Below are positions 7,072 to 12,939 of a DNA stretch of 13,080 nucleotides, piece by piece (within the stretch, counting starts at the first letter, position 1; every line of letters begins with the position of its first letter). The DNA is from Prevotellaceae bacterium (GTDB lineage Bacteria > Bacteroidota > Bacteroidia > Bacteroidales > UBA932). Made by a program: the position numbers and the translations under genes. The notes below the pieces were generated by a model. It searched no databases. It had not been told where the DNA came from and saw only the letters and a program-made list of their open reading frames with translations. The stretch lies in the NCBI GenBank assembly GCA_031273485.1, contig JAISRS010000200.1, positions 1 through 13,080 of the forward strand, written 5' to 3'.

Positions 7072-8842
7072 CGGGTATCTCTGTTATGTTAGTAAAATAA
7101 TTCCAGCCGTTCGCCTCTCTGTAAGCGGATACAGCGCCATTTGGCACATACAGTGTACATTTATTTTTGTCGATGGCATCAAAAACGTGCGTATTATGAT
7201 CAAAACACAATGGTATTTTGCTGTGTATGAACAAAGATGTCAAACTGTCACAACAAGCAAACGCACCTTCTCCGATAGATATTACCGAATCCGGAATGGT
7301 TACGGAGATCAAACCGCTGCAATTGGAAAATACACTCTCTCCGATGGATGTTACCGAATCCGGAATGGTTACGGATGTTAAGTTGTCGCAGCAACCAAAT
7401 GTATACTCTCCAATAGATTTTACCGAATCCGGAATGGTTACGGATGTCAAACCGCTGCAACCGTAAAATGCCCAATCTCCGATAGATGTTATCGAATTGG
7501 GAATGGTTACGGATGTCAAACTGTCGCACCCACAAAATGTATACTCTCCGATAGATGTTACCGAATTGGGAATGGTTACGGAGATCAAACCGCGGCAACC
7601 ATTAAATGCACTATTCCCGATATCTGTTACCGAATTGGGAATGGTTATGGATGTCAAACTGCAGCAACCGTCAAATGCACTATTTCCGATGGATGTTACC
7701 GAATCCGGAATGGTTACGGAGATCAAATCTGTACAATTGCGAAATGCCAAATTTCCAATAGATGTTACCGAATTGGGAATGGTTATGGATGTCAAATCTA
7801 TACGATAATCGCCAAACGTATAAATTTCTATAGATGTTACCGAACTGGGAATGACTATGGATGTCAAATCGCTGCAACCGTCAAATGCACGGTTTCCGAT
7901 ATCTGTTACCGAATTGGGAATAGTTACGGATGTCAAACCGCTACAATCAGAAAATGCCCAATCTTTGATATCTGTTACCGAATTGGGAATGATTACGGAT
8001 GTTAAACCGCTACAACCGAAAAATGCCCAACTTTCGATTTTTGTTACCGAATTGGAAATGGCTACGGATGTCAAACCGCTGCAACCGTAAAACGATTGCT
8101 CTCTGATGGATGTTACCGAATTGGGAATGATTACGGATGTCAAACCGCTGCAAAAGGAAAATGCCTCACAACCAATAGATGTTACCGAATTGGGAATGGT
8201 TACGGACGTCAAACTGCTACAACCATAAAACGCCCTATAACCGATCTCTGTTACCGAATTAGGAATGATTACGGATGTCAAACTACTGCAATCCTCAAAC
8301 GTACTACTTTTGATCTCTGTTACCGAATTGGGAATAGTTACGGACGTCAAACTACTGCAACCATAAAACGCACCCCTTCCAATAGATGTTACCGAATTGG
8401 AAATGATATAGCTTCCGATTTTTCCGGCAGGAACTTGAATCAATTTTGTTTTGTCTTTACTGAACAACACTCCCGATTCGCTTGAATATACCGAGTTGTC
8501 CGGTTCAACGATAATATTGGTTAACTTGCGACAATAAGCAAACGGACTCTCTCCGATAGATTTTACCGAATTTGGGATGGTTACGGATGTCAAACTGCGG
8601 CACAAATAGAACGCATAGTCTCCGATAGATGTTACGTCGAAATTTATTGAAATTGTTTTGATGGATGAACGGTAGTTTTCCCATGACGGTGCGTTATATA
8701 TTCCGGTATATATACGTTCATAATCCTCCATGTGTCCTGTTCCTTTAATAACGAGAGTATAATTATTCACCTCGCCGGTCAGAAACCATTCGAGTTTTTT
8801 TCCGCATGTGCCTGATGCAATAATGTTTAAATTTTCATTCAT
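7064..8842 (-). CDS. BspA-type leucine-rich repeat (LRR_5) protein, no signal peptide
   Basis: 592 residues from ATG 8842; I prefer this to a TTG at 8851, because ATG 8842 forms an ATGA overlap with the upstream stop (8841-8839) and its sequence (MNENLN) parallels MNDSLN of the fragment at 6781-7071. Residues 1-66 form the usual BspA-like cap (GTCGKKLEWF, GTGHMEDY, APSWENYRSSI). Then come 19 LRRs of about 23 residues (cores SVTSIG, AF, GCSSLTSVTIP), interrupted after the second by an island (FSKDKTKLIQVPAGK). One unit near 334-357 has 24 residues. The end TLYVPNGAVSAYREANGW is the usual closing module. There is no signal peptide, lipobox or sorting domain, so it is probably cytoplasmic, unlike surface BspA. 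Likely a protein-binding or sensor scaffold; its place among ATPase and helicase genes suggests an accessory or defence context. Confidence 0.93.
   Translation of the reverse strand: MNENLNIIASGTCGKKLEWFLTGEVNNYTLVIKGTGHMEDYERIYTGIYNAPSWENYRSSIKTISINFDVTSIGDYAFYLCRSLTSVTIPNSVKSIGESPFAYCRKLTNIIVEPDNSVYSSESGVLFSKDKTKLIQVPAGKIGSYIISNSVTSIGRGAFYGCSSLTSVTIPNSVTEIKSSTFEDCSSLTSVIIPNSVTEIGYRAFYGCSSLTSVTIPNSVTSIGCEAFSFCSGLTSVIIPNSVTSIREQSFYGCSGLTSVAISNSVTKIESWAFFGCSGLTSVIIPNSVTDIKDWAFSDCSGLTSVTIPNSVTDIGNRAFDGCSDLTSIVIPSSVTSIEIYTFGDYRIDLTSITIPNSVTSIGNLAFRNCTDLISVTIPDSVTSIGNSAFDGCCSLTSITIPNSVTDIGNSAFNGCRGLISVTIPNSVTSIGEYTFCGCDSLTSVTIPNSITSIGDWAFYGCSGLTSVTIPDSVKSIGEYTFGCCDNLTSVTIPDSVTSIGESVFSNCSGLISVTIPDSVISIGEGAFACCDSLTSLFIHSKIPLCFDHNTHVFDAIDKNKCTLYVPNGAVSAYREANGWNYFTNITEIPDE
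7223..8398 (-). repeat. 69-bp tandem DNA repeat array coding 17 regular LRRs
   Basis: Seventeen consecutive units of 69 bp (one of 72 bp) encode LRR residues 149-540. The plus strand shows recurrent gttaccgaattgggaatggt and tacggatgtcaaac blocks. Because 69 is divisible by three, other frames also stay open over long stretches and make false ORFs. The near-identical units could expand or contract by recombination or slippage. Confidence 0.9.
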
Positions 8843-9087
8843 AATTTGCAAGTCTTATTTTTCACTATCCCCTCGCTTCGAGCAACTGCGGCTTTTCGTA
8901 CAGCGCGCCCGTTTACCTGCGTTGTCGTCCGGCTGATTGCCGCTGCCCGCAGTTGTTGTCCCTGTGCCATGCGTTCGGGCGTATAGCCGAAAACGCTCAT
9001 TTTGTTCTGTATCTCCGGATTATTCTTCACTCCGAGGATACCGTTTTCGATGTTGTGCAGCTTTGCTACGAATGTTTTACGTGTCAT
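8839..9087 (-). CDS. MTRKTFVAKLHNIENG-family small protein, copy B (internally deleted and frameshifted)
   Basis: 82 codons. The first 45 residues are almost identical to copy A at 3538-3924, and the DNA (8966-9090 versus 3802-3927) differs at only a few bases, so the duplication is recent. After GYTPERM the sequence is unrelated to copy A: about 40 codons are missing. The stretch RAVRKAAVARSE is the family's LYEKPQ..EA region read in another frame. A 1-base deletion (GCGAGGGG against GCGCTGGGG in copy A) restores the frame so the end reads GIVKNKTCKL, as in copy C. Its TGA (8841-8839) overlaps the LRR ATG (8842-8840) as ATGA, so translation through this ORF may drive LRR synthesis. Either a degraded gene kept as a leader or a small variant; function unknown. 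Confidence 0.6.
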   Translation of the reverse strand: MTRKTFVAKLHNIENGILGVKNNPEIQNKMSVFGYTPERMAQGQQLRAAAISRTTTQVNGRAVRKAAVARSEGIVKNKTCKL

Positions 9088-9109
9088 TGTTTTTATAAAA
9101 TTTTATTTA

Positions 9110-9310
9110 TTAATAATTTATTTTCCTGTTAGATATATTTTCATGCGATGTTTTACAAGGATACATATATTTTGAACCCTTGTTGTCGATAACGCAGTTG
9201 GTGAGGCGCCCACTAATAGGGTTTTGACACCTGTCAGGGGGTAATTTATTCATGTCCAAAGTACTGTTTTCAATATAGTGCAACTTCGTTGTGATTGTTT
9301 TACCGTTCAT
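9110..9310 (-). pseudogene. Decayed or divergent MTRKTFVAKLHNIENG-family remnant, copy D
   Basis: From ATG 9310 the frame begins MNGKTITTKLHYIENSTLD, aligning with MTRKTFVAKLHNIENGILG of the copies at 3538-3924 and 8839-9087. The remaining residues (to 66 aa) are Cys-, Asn- and Lys-rich and show no similarity to the family, so I read this as a 5' gene remnant running into unrelated sequence. An upstream in-frame start at 9373 lies inside the protease gene and is not preferred. Gap to copy B is 22 nt. A small palindrome TGACACCTGTCA sits at 9225-9236 within it. Confidence 0.4.
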
Positions 9311-9338
9311 AATTTTATTTTTTACTGTATTTCTTTTT

Positions 9339-10010
9339 TCAGCAGACAGTGATTTTTTTATTTTTATAATCAATCAGCACATCAAACGAATTAAAAAAAT
9401 CGAAACCAATAATTCCGCTAACTCCTGCCATCATAAGCATTGTTTCTAAAACAAGAGGGAGACATCCAAATTTTGCAGGAAACGATTGTTTCGAAATTTG
9501 AACCACACCGGCATACGTTGTCGTTATAAATTGACCATAACCGACATAAAAATCAGTCTGACGTCCGTTTATCGGTAAGTTTCTCGTCATGTTCGCTTTG
9601 AGATAGGATAAAGGGGCGCCGGTATCCAGAAATCCTTTGTATGATGTGCCATTCAAAAGAAATGAAATAACAGGAATACCCATAAATAACTCAAACGGAA
9701 ATGTATCGCCTTCTTGGTTATCATTGTTTTCAGAAAATACTATTTTCCCTGTTTTCAGACTAATTGAAACCGAATAATGGGACAGTATATCAGCTCCAAG
9801 CAGCACATCAATTTTAGTTCCGACATGCTCGCTTAACGTTTCAACCGTAACGCCTAAATATTGCTGCAACACAGCGTTGTTTTTGTCAAGCAACAACAAC
9901 TGTTTCTCATTTGAAACAGTAGATGGCGCTCCTGTATCCAAAAGAATAATCTGTCCATTACTACTGAATAAAAAATGATTGTTAAAATTTATAAGTTCAA
10001 ATTCTGTCAT
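9339..10010 (-). CDS. Retropepsin-like aspartic protease with two DTGA active-site motifs
   Basis: 223 residues from ATG 10010; a TTG at 10016 would add two residues but is not needed. Two tandem aspartic-protease half-domains are visible. The first has LLDTGAPSTVS (catalytic D25) and hydrophobic-Gly LLGADIL near 70-76. The second has FLDTGAPLSYL (D129) and IIGFDFFNSFDVLIDY near 200-214. This two-in-one layout resembles a small single-chain pepsin/retropepsin (clan AA, gag-asp_proteas/Asp_protease_2 group). No signal peptide or membrane segment is visible, so it is probably cytosolic. The ATG lies 2 nt after the stop of the heptad-repeat ORF (10015-10013), implying coupling. The substrate is unknown; a neighbouring protein, such as the repeat ORF, is possible. 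Bacterial proteins of this kind are usually uncharacterised. Confidence 0.85.
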   Translation of the reverse strand: MTEFELINFNNHFLFSSNGQIILLDTGAPSTVSNEKQLLLLDKNNAVLQQYLGVTVETLSEHVGTKIDVLLGADILSHYSVSISLKTGKIVFSENNDNQEGDTFPFELFMGIPVISFLLNGTSYKGFLDTGAPLSYLKANMTRNLPINGRQTDFYVGYGQFITTTYAGVVQISKQSFPAKFGCLPLVLETMLMMAGVSGIIGFDFFNSFDVLIDYKNKKITVC

Positions 10011-10012
10011 AT

Positions 10013-10387
10013 TCAATATTTCATTATTATGTGTTCCCCTGTGACTTTTTCGTATTTCATTGCGACTTTTTCATGCTCCCCTGTGACTTTTTCATATTTC
10101 ATTGCGACTTTTTCATGCTCCCCTGTGACTTTTTCGTATTTCATCGCGACTTTTTCATATTCCCCTGTGACTTTTTCATATTCCCCTGTGACTTTTTCGT
10201 AACGAGCTATGATTTTCTTATGTAATGGAGTGATTTTGACGATGCTTTCAGTACTTTTTACAATACTATATACAGGCGTATCCGAATATTCTATATACTC
10301 TCTCTCAACAACTATGCCAAAACAGCAACCAACTACCCTATTTATCGGGTAGTTATGTAAAAAAAGACTGTCTAAAAAGAGGCGCAT
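10013..10387 (-). CDS. Heptad-repeat (YEKVTGE/YEKVAMK) putative coiled-coil protein
   Basis: 124 codons from ATG 10387, the first gene of the minus-strand train. Residues 63-118 are eight heptads alternating YEKVTGE and Y/HEKVAMK. Y/H and V fall at spacing 3-4, which fits an a/d coiled-coil pattern although Gly and Thr weaken it. The N-terminal 60 residues (HNYPINRVVGCCFGIVVERE) are not recognised, and their DNA includes an 8-bp inverted repeat at 10331-10338/10347-10354. The stop lies 2 nt before the protease ATG. The ORF may be a real small scaffold or adhesin-like peptide, or a leader opened by a 21-bp minisatellite. A candidate TAnnTTTG promoter lies about 75 nt upstream. Confidence 0.5.
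   Translation of the reverse strand: MRLFLDSLFLHNYPINRVVGCCFGIVVEREYIEYSDTPVYSIVKSTESIVKITPLHKKIIARYEKVTGEYEKVTGEYEKVAMKYEKVTGEHEKVAMKYEKVTGEHEKVAMKYEKVTGEHIIMKY
10034..10201 (-). repeat. 21-bp minisatellite with 42-bp higher-order period
   Basis: Eight 21-bp units. On the plus strand the repeating core is gactttttc, with alternating fillers cccctgt and tttcattgc, so pairs make a 42-bp unit. The length is a multiple of three, so copy number can change without a frameshift. It encodes the heptads of the ORF at 10013-10387. Confidence 0.9.
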
Positions 10388-10460
10388 ATATTTTTTTCTC
10401 TTAATTAAAATTATTCAATGTCCAACTGTCCAGCATGAATGTCCAGTATTTTTGCGACCG

Positions 10461-10468
10461 CAAAAGTA
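10461..10468 (-). promoter_or_regulatory. Candidate Bacteroidota -7 box (TACTTTTG) for the minus-strand gene train
   Basis: The minus strand reads TACTTTTG, matching the Bacteroidota TAnnTTTG consensus, about 75 nt upstream of ATG 10387. No good -33 TTTG is seen at the right spacing. It is followed by a short inverted repeat (TTTGCGGTCGCAAA). Three TGTCCA hexamers lie downstream (10419-10424, 10427-10432, 10440-10445) and could be an operator. Confidence 0.4.
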
Positions 10469-10595
10469 TAATTTTTTTTTGAAGATGTAATATTTTTTTT
10501 TTTAAATTATCACAAAAATTTCTATATATATAATTAATAATTATATAAGACGATTTTTAACTATGAATTATGAAAAAGAGAGTATCTTTTTATTT

Positions 10596-10622
10596 AAAAA
10601 CCTTAAAGACTTTAAGGTTTTT
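10596..10622. terminator. AT-rich 13-bp inverted repeat, bidirectional-terminator-like
   Basis: Positions 10596-10608 pair perfectly with 10610-10622 (aaaaaccttaaag against its reverse complement). A-runs and T-runs flank the stem on both strands. It is not directly behind any gene in this window, so it may be a relic or an insulator upstream of the minus-strand promoter. Confidence 0.35.
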
Positions 10623-10664
10623 AGTTGAACTCCGATAAAAATCTGTGAAAATCCGGCTAAATCT

Positions 10665-10780
10665 CCCCGTTCGGCGTAGCAGGACGCTACGCCGTGGCTA
10701 AAAGCGAAGCTCTTGCTTCGCAACAAAGTGGGTCGCAAGCTTTTTAGGTCCGACGTAGCGAGACGCTACGCCGAACGGGG
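10665..10780. repeat. GC-rich hairpin set closed by a perfect 16-nt inverted repeat
   Basis: 10665-10680 (ccccgttcggcgtagc) is the exact reverse complement of 10765-10780. Inside are further hairpins: 10672-10680 with 10686-10694 (9 bp), and gcgaagc/gcttcgc at about 10704-10721. The gctacgccgaacg motif partly recurs at 11131-11142. Confidence 0.8.
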
Positions 10781-10812
10781 GATTTTAAATTCGTTCAATT
10801 CGTGTAATTCGT

Positions 10813-11257
10813 AAAAATCCGCAGGATTTTAAGGCTAAATCTTATTTTGAGGTGCTATTGCTTCGGCTTACGCCTACCAATGACGCTACGTAGAACGAAG
10901 AGGTCGCCAAGCAGCCCGAAGGGCTTAATTTTCATAACCGCAGGTCATCGACCTGCGGAAACGCCCTCTCACACCACTGCCTGAAAGGCAGGACTAATTA
11001 TTATTATTTCAATTTACGTGTCCGTCATGCCTTTGAGTATGTCAGTCCTGCCTTTCAGGCAGTTGTTCGGGAGGTTACTTCCGCAGGTCGATGACCTGCG
11101 GTTATGAAAATTAAGCCCTTCGGGCTATCGCTACACCGAACGAAAAAAACTCAATCTATAGGCACCTCAAAATAAGATTTAGCCGTAATTCGCTTAATTC
11201 GTGGATAAAAAAATTCGTGTAATTCGTGGATTATTAAAAAAATCCGCAGGATTTTAA
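10813..11257. repeat. Direct 20-nt repeats flanking the inverted repeat
   Basis: aaaaatccgcaggattttaa occurs at 10813-10832 and again at 11238-11257, in the same orientation, bracketing the 352-bp inverted repeat. Each copy is itself a small hairpin (aaaatcc-gca-ggatttt). Attcgt-rich text lies beside both copies. Confidence 0.85.
10833..11184. repeat. 352-bp nested long inverted repeat
   Basis: Three perfect arm pairs share one axis: 10833-10855 with 11162-11184 (23 nt), 10913-10960 with 11079-11126 (48 nt), and 10976-10995 with 11044-11063 (20 nt). Within the arms are self-contained mini-hairpins: agccc-gaa-gggct (10913-10925), ccgcaggtc-atc-gacctgcgg (10938-10958) and ctgcct-gaa-aggcag (about 10977-10991). 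The central loop is AT-rich. No coding capacity. It could be a MITE-like or BIME-like element, a structured RNA or a recombination substrate. Confidence 0.9.
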
Positions 11258-11376
11258 ATTCGTTCAATTTGTTTAATTCGGTGACAAAAAGAAAAATTCG
11301 TGGATAAAAATTTTCTGTTATTAATGATATTTCAGACAGTTATCAAAAAAGAATCAACAAGAGTCAATAAAAATAA

Positions 11377-11406
11377 TTTCTATTCAAAAAATTATCAATA
11401 TATTTG
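11377..11406 (+). promoter_or_regulatory. Candidate promoter of the DUF4199-like gene
   Basis: TATATTTG at 11399-11406 fits the Bacteroidota TAnnTTTG box, and TTTC at 11377-11380 is a near -33 TTTG with an 18-nt spacer. The 5' leader to ATG 11493 would be about 80 nt, A-rich and without a clear Shine-Dalgarno. Confidence 0.5.
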
Positions 11407-11492
11407 CACGTATTTTTTTACAGGATGAAAAATCATTGTGAACAATACAAGAAGGAAATAGATTTAAAAACAAATTAAAACAAATTATTAAG

Positions 11493-12002
11493 ATGAAAAA
11501 TTCATTTATTAAAAGCGCCGTTTTGCACGGAGCAATTATCGGTTCGGCGATTGTGGCATTGTCCTTAATCGATTGGGCATTTAAATTTTACGGCAGCAAT
11601 ATGGGAATTACATTTCTCATGTATGTTGTGATGTTCGGAGGGCTGCTCGGAAGCGTATTTATTTACCGTAAACAAATCGGCGGTTACATTTCGTACGGGC
11701 AGGCATGGAATTTCAGCGCGACGGTATCTGTCGTTTACGCTTTTATTTCGGTTGTTTTTTCTTTATTGCTCACAGAAGTGATAGACACCGGTTATAAAAA
11801 ACATGTGTTGGAACTGACAAGAGAGAAATTATTGGAGAACGGACTTACGCCACAACAAGTGGAAGCGTCGATAAAATGGTCGGAGAAATTTATGGAGCCG
11901 ACAATTAGCTTCTTTGTGGGTTTATTGACCACCGTCATTATGTCAATTGTTATAGCCCTGATTACCTCCGCCATTGTGAAGAAAAATAATCCTAACCTTT
12001 GA
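11493..12002 (+). CDS. DUF4199-like four-helix inner-membrane protein
   Basis: 169 residues with four hydrophobic segments: about 8-30, 38-57, 72-97 and 134-162. The linker RKQIGGYISYGQAWNFS before the third helix is the recognisable DUF4199 pattern (GGyisyGqa), and the polar stretch 98-132 (LTREKLLENGLTPQQVE) matches the family's loop between helices 3 and 4. Length is normal for the family, and the C-terminus is short and basic. DUF4199 proteins are widespread in Bacteroidota and have no known function. The gene is monocistronic-looking: 168 nt separate it from the next gene, and it diverges from the minus-strand island, so it is probably ordinary chromosome rather than accessory cargo. Confidence 0.9.
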   Translation: MKNSFIKSAVLHGAIIGSAIVALSLIDWAFKFYGSNMGITFLMYVVMFGGLLGSVFIYRKQIGGYISYGQAWNFSATVSVVYAFISVVFSLLLTEVIDTGYKKHVLELTREKLLENGLTPQQVEASIKWSEKFMEPTISFFVGLLTTVIMSIVIALITSAIVKKNNPNL

Positions 12003-12170
12003 TACGGAAGTGATACACTGCAGAAGATGAAATCAACAGGTTATAACGTTATTTTTCATTAACATCGGTAAACTTCGCAGGAATTTGAGAAAAAGAATTT
12101 GAAATGAAATTATATAAATAAATTATATATCTTTTTGCACAATTTTAAATTAACATATAAAGAAGTATTT

Positions 12171-12878
12171 ATGAAAGCATATCGTACTTATCGTGGAAAA
12201 GACGTGAACATGCTGACAGCATGCAGCGTCATTGTTGATACTGCCCTTGCCAATCAGGATTATTTGGTAAGCAAACGCGCTGTTTGGGCGTCACCGTTTT
12301 TCAATAACCTCAAAACGCGCATAGATGGATCCCTTGACCTTCTGGGTACAGACGTAGCCGCAGAACAGCGTCAATCGACACAGTTTGTCCTGAGCATACA
12401 AACAAATGCAATCAGCGACTTACAGGAAGTGAAAATTCAAATCGACGAAGATTTTAAATCCGACAAAATCCGTCATGAAGAAATTCTCAAGAATTTAGGC
12501 TATGCCGTTTATTACAAAAACACGCGGTCGAAAGATCAGGAAGCCCTTGTACAGCTGCTCTTCAGATTCAAGGACAATCTCTCGCCAACGCTTCGCAACG
12601 AGCTTGAAACCAAAGGTGTTTCCACCGAAACGCTTGATCGTATCGTTTCGTATGCAACTGACCTGCACAACGCCAACGTCACGCAGGAAAGATTAAAAAA
12701 CATTAAACATACGCTGTCTGCCGAAATTCTGGCAGAGTTCAACGCACTTTACAGCGACGTGATCGGCATAGCCAAGATTGCCCGTAATTTCTACAAAGGT
12801 AATCCTTCCATGCTGGAGGCATTCTCTTATACCAAAGTGTATAATAAACTTAATGTCGCACCCAAACCGAAAAAGTAA
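12171..12878 (+). CDS. Uncharacterised helical Bacteroidota protein
   Basis: 235 residues from ATG 12171, chosen because AAGAAG lies a few bases upstream; a TTG at 12135 would add 12 residues without support. Soluble, highly charged and apparently all-helical, with no signal peptide, membrane segment or catalytic motif. Recognisable stretches include TRIDGSLDLLG (56-66), QIDEDFKSDKIRHEEIL and LYSDVIGIAKIARNFYKGNP near 200. I remember similar proteins as a conserved hypothetical family in Bacteroidota but cannot name it. The segment YSDVIGIAKIARNFY is loosely like YSDFRAIARVALYEKPQ of the small repeated family on the other strand, so a distant relation is possible. A strong terminator follows within 21 nt. 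Function unknown. Confidence 0.85.
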   Translation: MKAYRTYRGKDVNMLTACSVIVDTALANQDYLVSKRAVWASPFFNNLKTRIDGSLDLLGTDVAAEQRQSTQFVLSIQTNAISDLQEVKIQIDEDFKSDKIRHEEILKNLGYAVYYKNTRSKDQEALVQLLFRFKDNLSPTLRNELETKGVSTETLDRIVSYATDLHNANVTQERLKNIKHTLSAEILAEFNALYSDVIGIAKIARNFYKGNPSMLEAFSYTKVYNKLNVAPKPKK

Positions 12879-12898
12879 TCAGCTCATGTAAACTGTTT

Positions 12899-12936
12899 AA
12901 CCCCATGCAAGATTTTTAATCTATGCATGGGGTTTT
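12899..12936 (+). terminator. Rho-independent terminator after the helical protein gene
   Basis: 12899-12909 (aaccccatgca) pairs perfectly with 12924-12934 (tgcatggggtt), an 11-bp stem with a 14-nt AT-rich loop, followed by TTTT. It begins 20 nt after the stop codon. Confidence 0.85.
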
Positions 12937-12939
12937 AAC

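Larger units (their letters stand above)
10388..11492. other. 1.1-kb gene-free region of nested inverted repeats between divergent transcription units
   Basis: No ORF is supported here. From left to right it holds: three TGTCCA hexamers (10419-10445); a minus-strand TAnnTTTG box; two T-runs of 9 and 11; a short AT-rich hairpin (10596-10622); a GC-rich hairpin set (10665-10780); a long inverted repeat (10833-11184); attcgt-rich spacer sequence recurring on both flanks (10782-10832 and 11187-11310); and a plus-strand promoter for the DUF4199-like gene. The genes on either side diverge. Confidence 0.75.

Noticed and set aside
7218..8485. Several plus- and minus-strand ORFs of 65-129 codons opposite or out of frame with the LRR gene
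   Set aside because: They are shadows of the 69-bp repeat: a repeat length divisible by three keeps other frames open. Their products are repetitive and lack family features.
10034..10201. CRISPR or iteron origin
   Set aside because: The repeats are in frame within an ORF, have no spacers, and no replication gene is nearby.
10331..10354. 8-bp inverted repeat (aactaccc/gggtagtt) as an insertion-sequence end or attenuator
   Set aside because: No transposase, second end or target duplication is visible, and it lies inside the candidate ORF at 10013-10387.
11792..11974. Minus-strand ORF of 60 codons inside the DUF4199-like gene
   Set aside because: Antisense shadow of a clear membrane-protein gene.
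12135..12170. TTG start adding 12 residues to the helical protein
   Set aside because: ATG 12171 has an AAGAAG element upstream and gives a sensible N-terminus.
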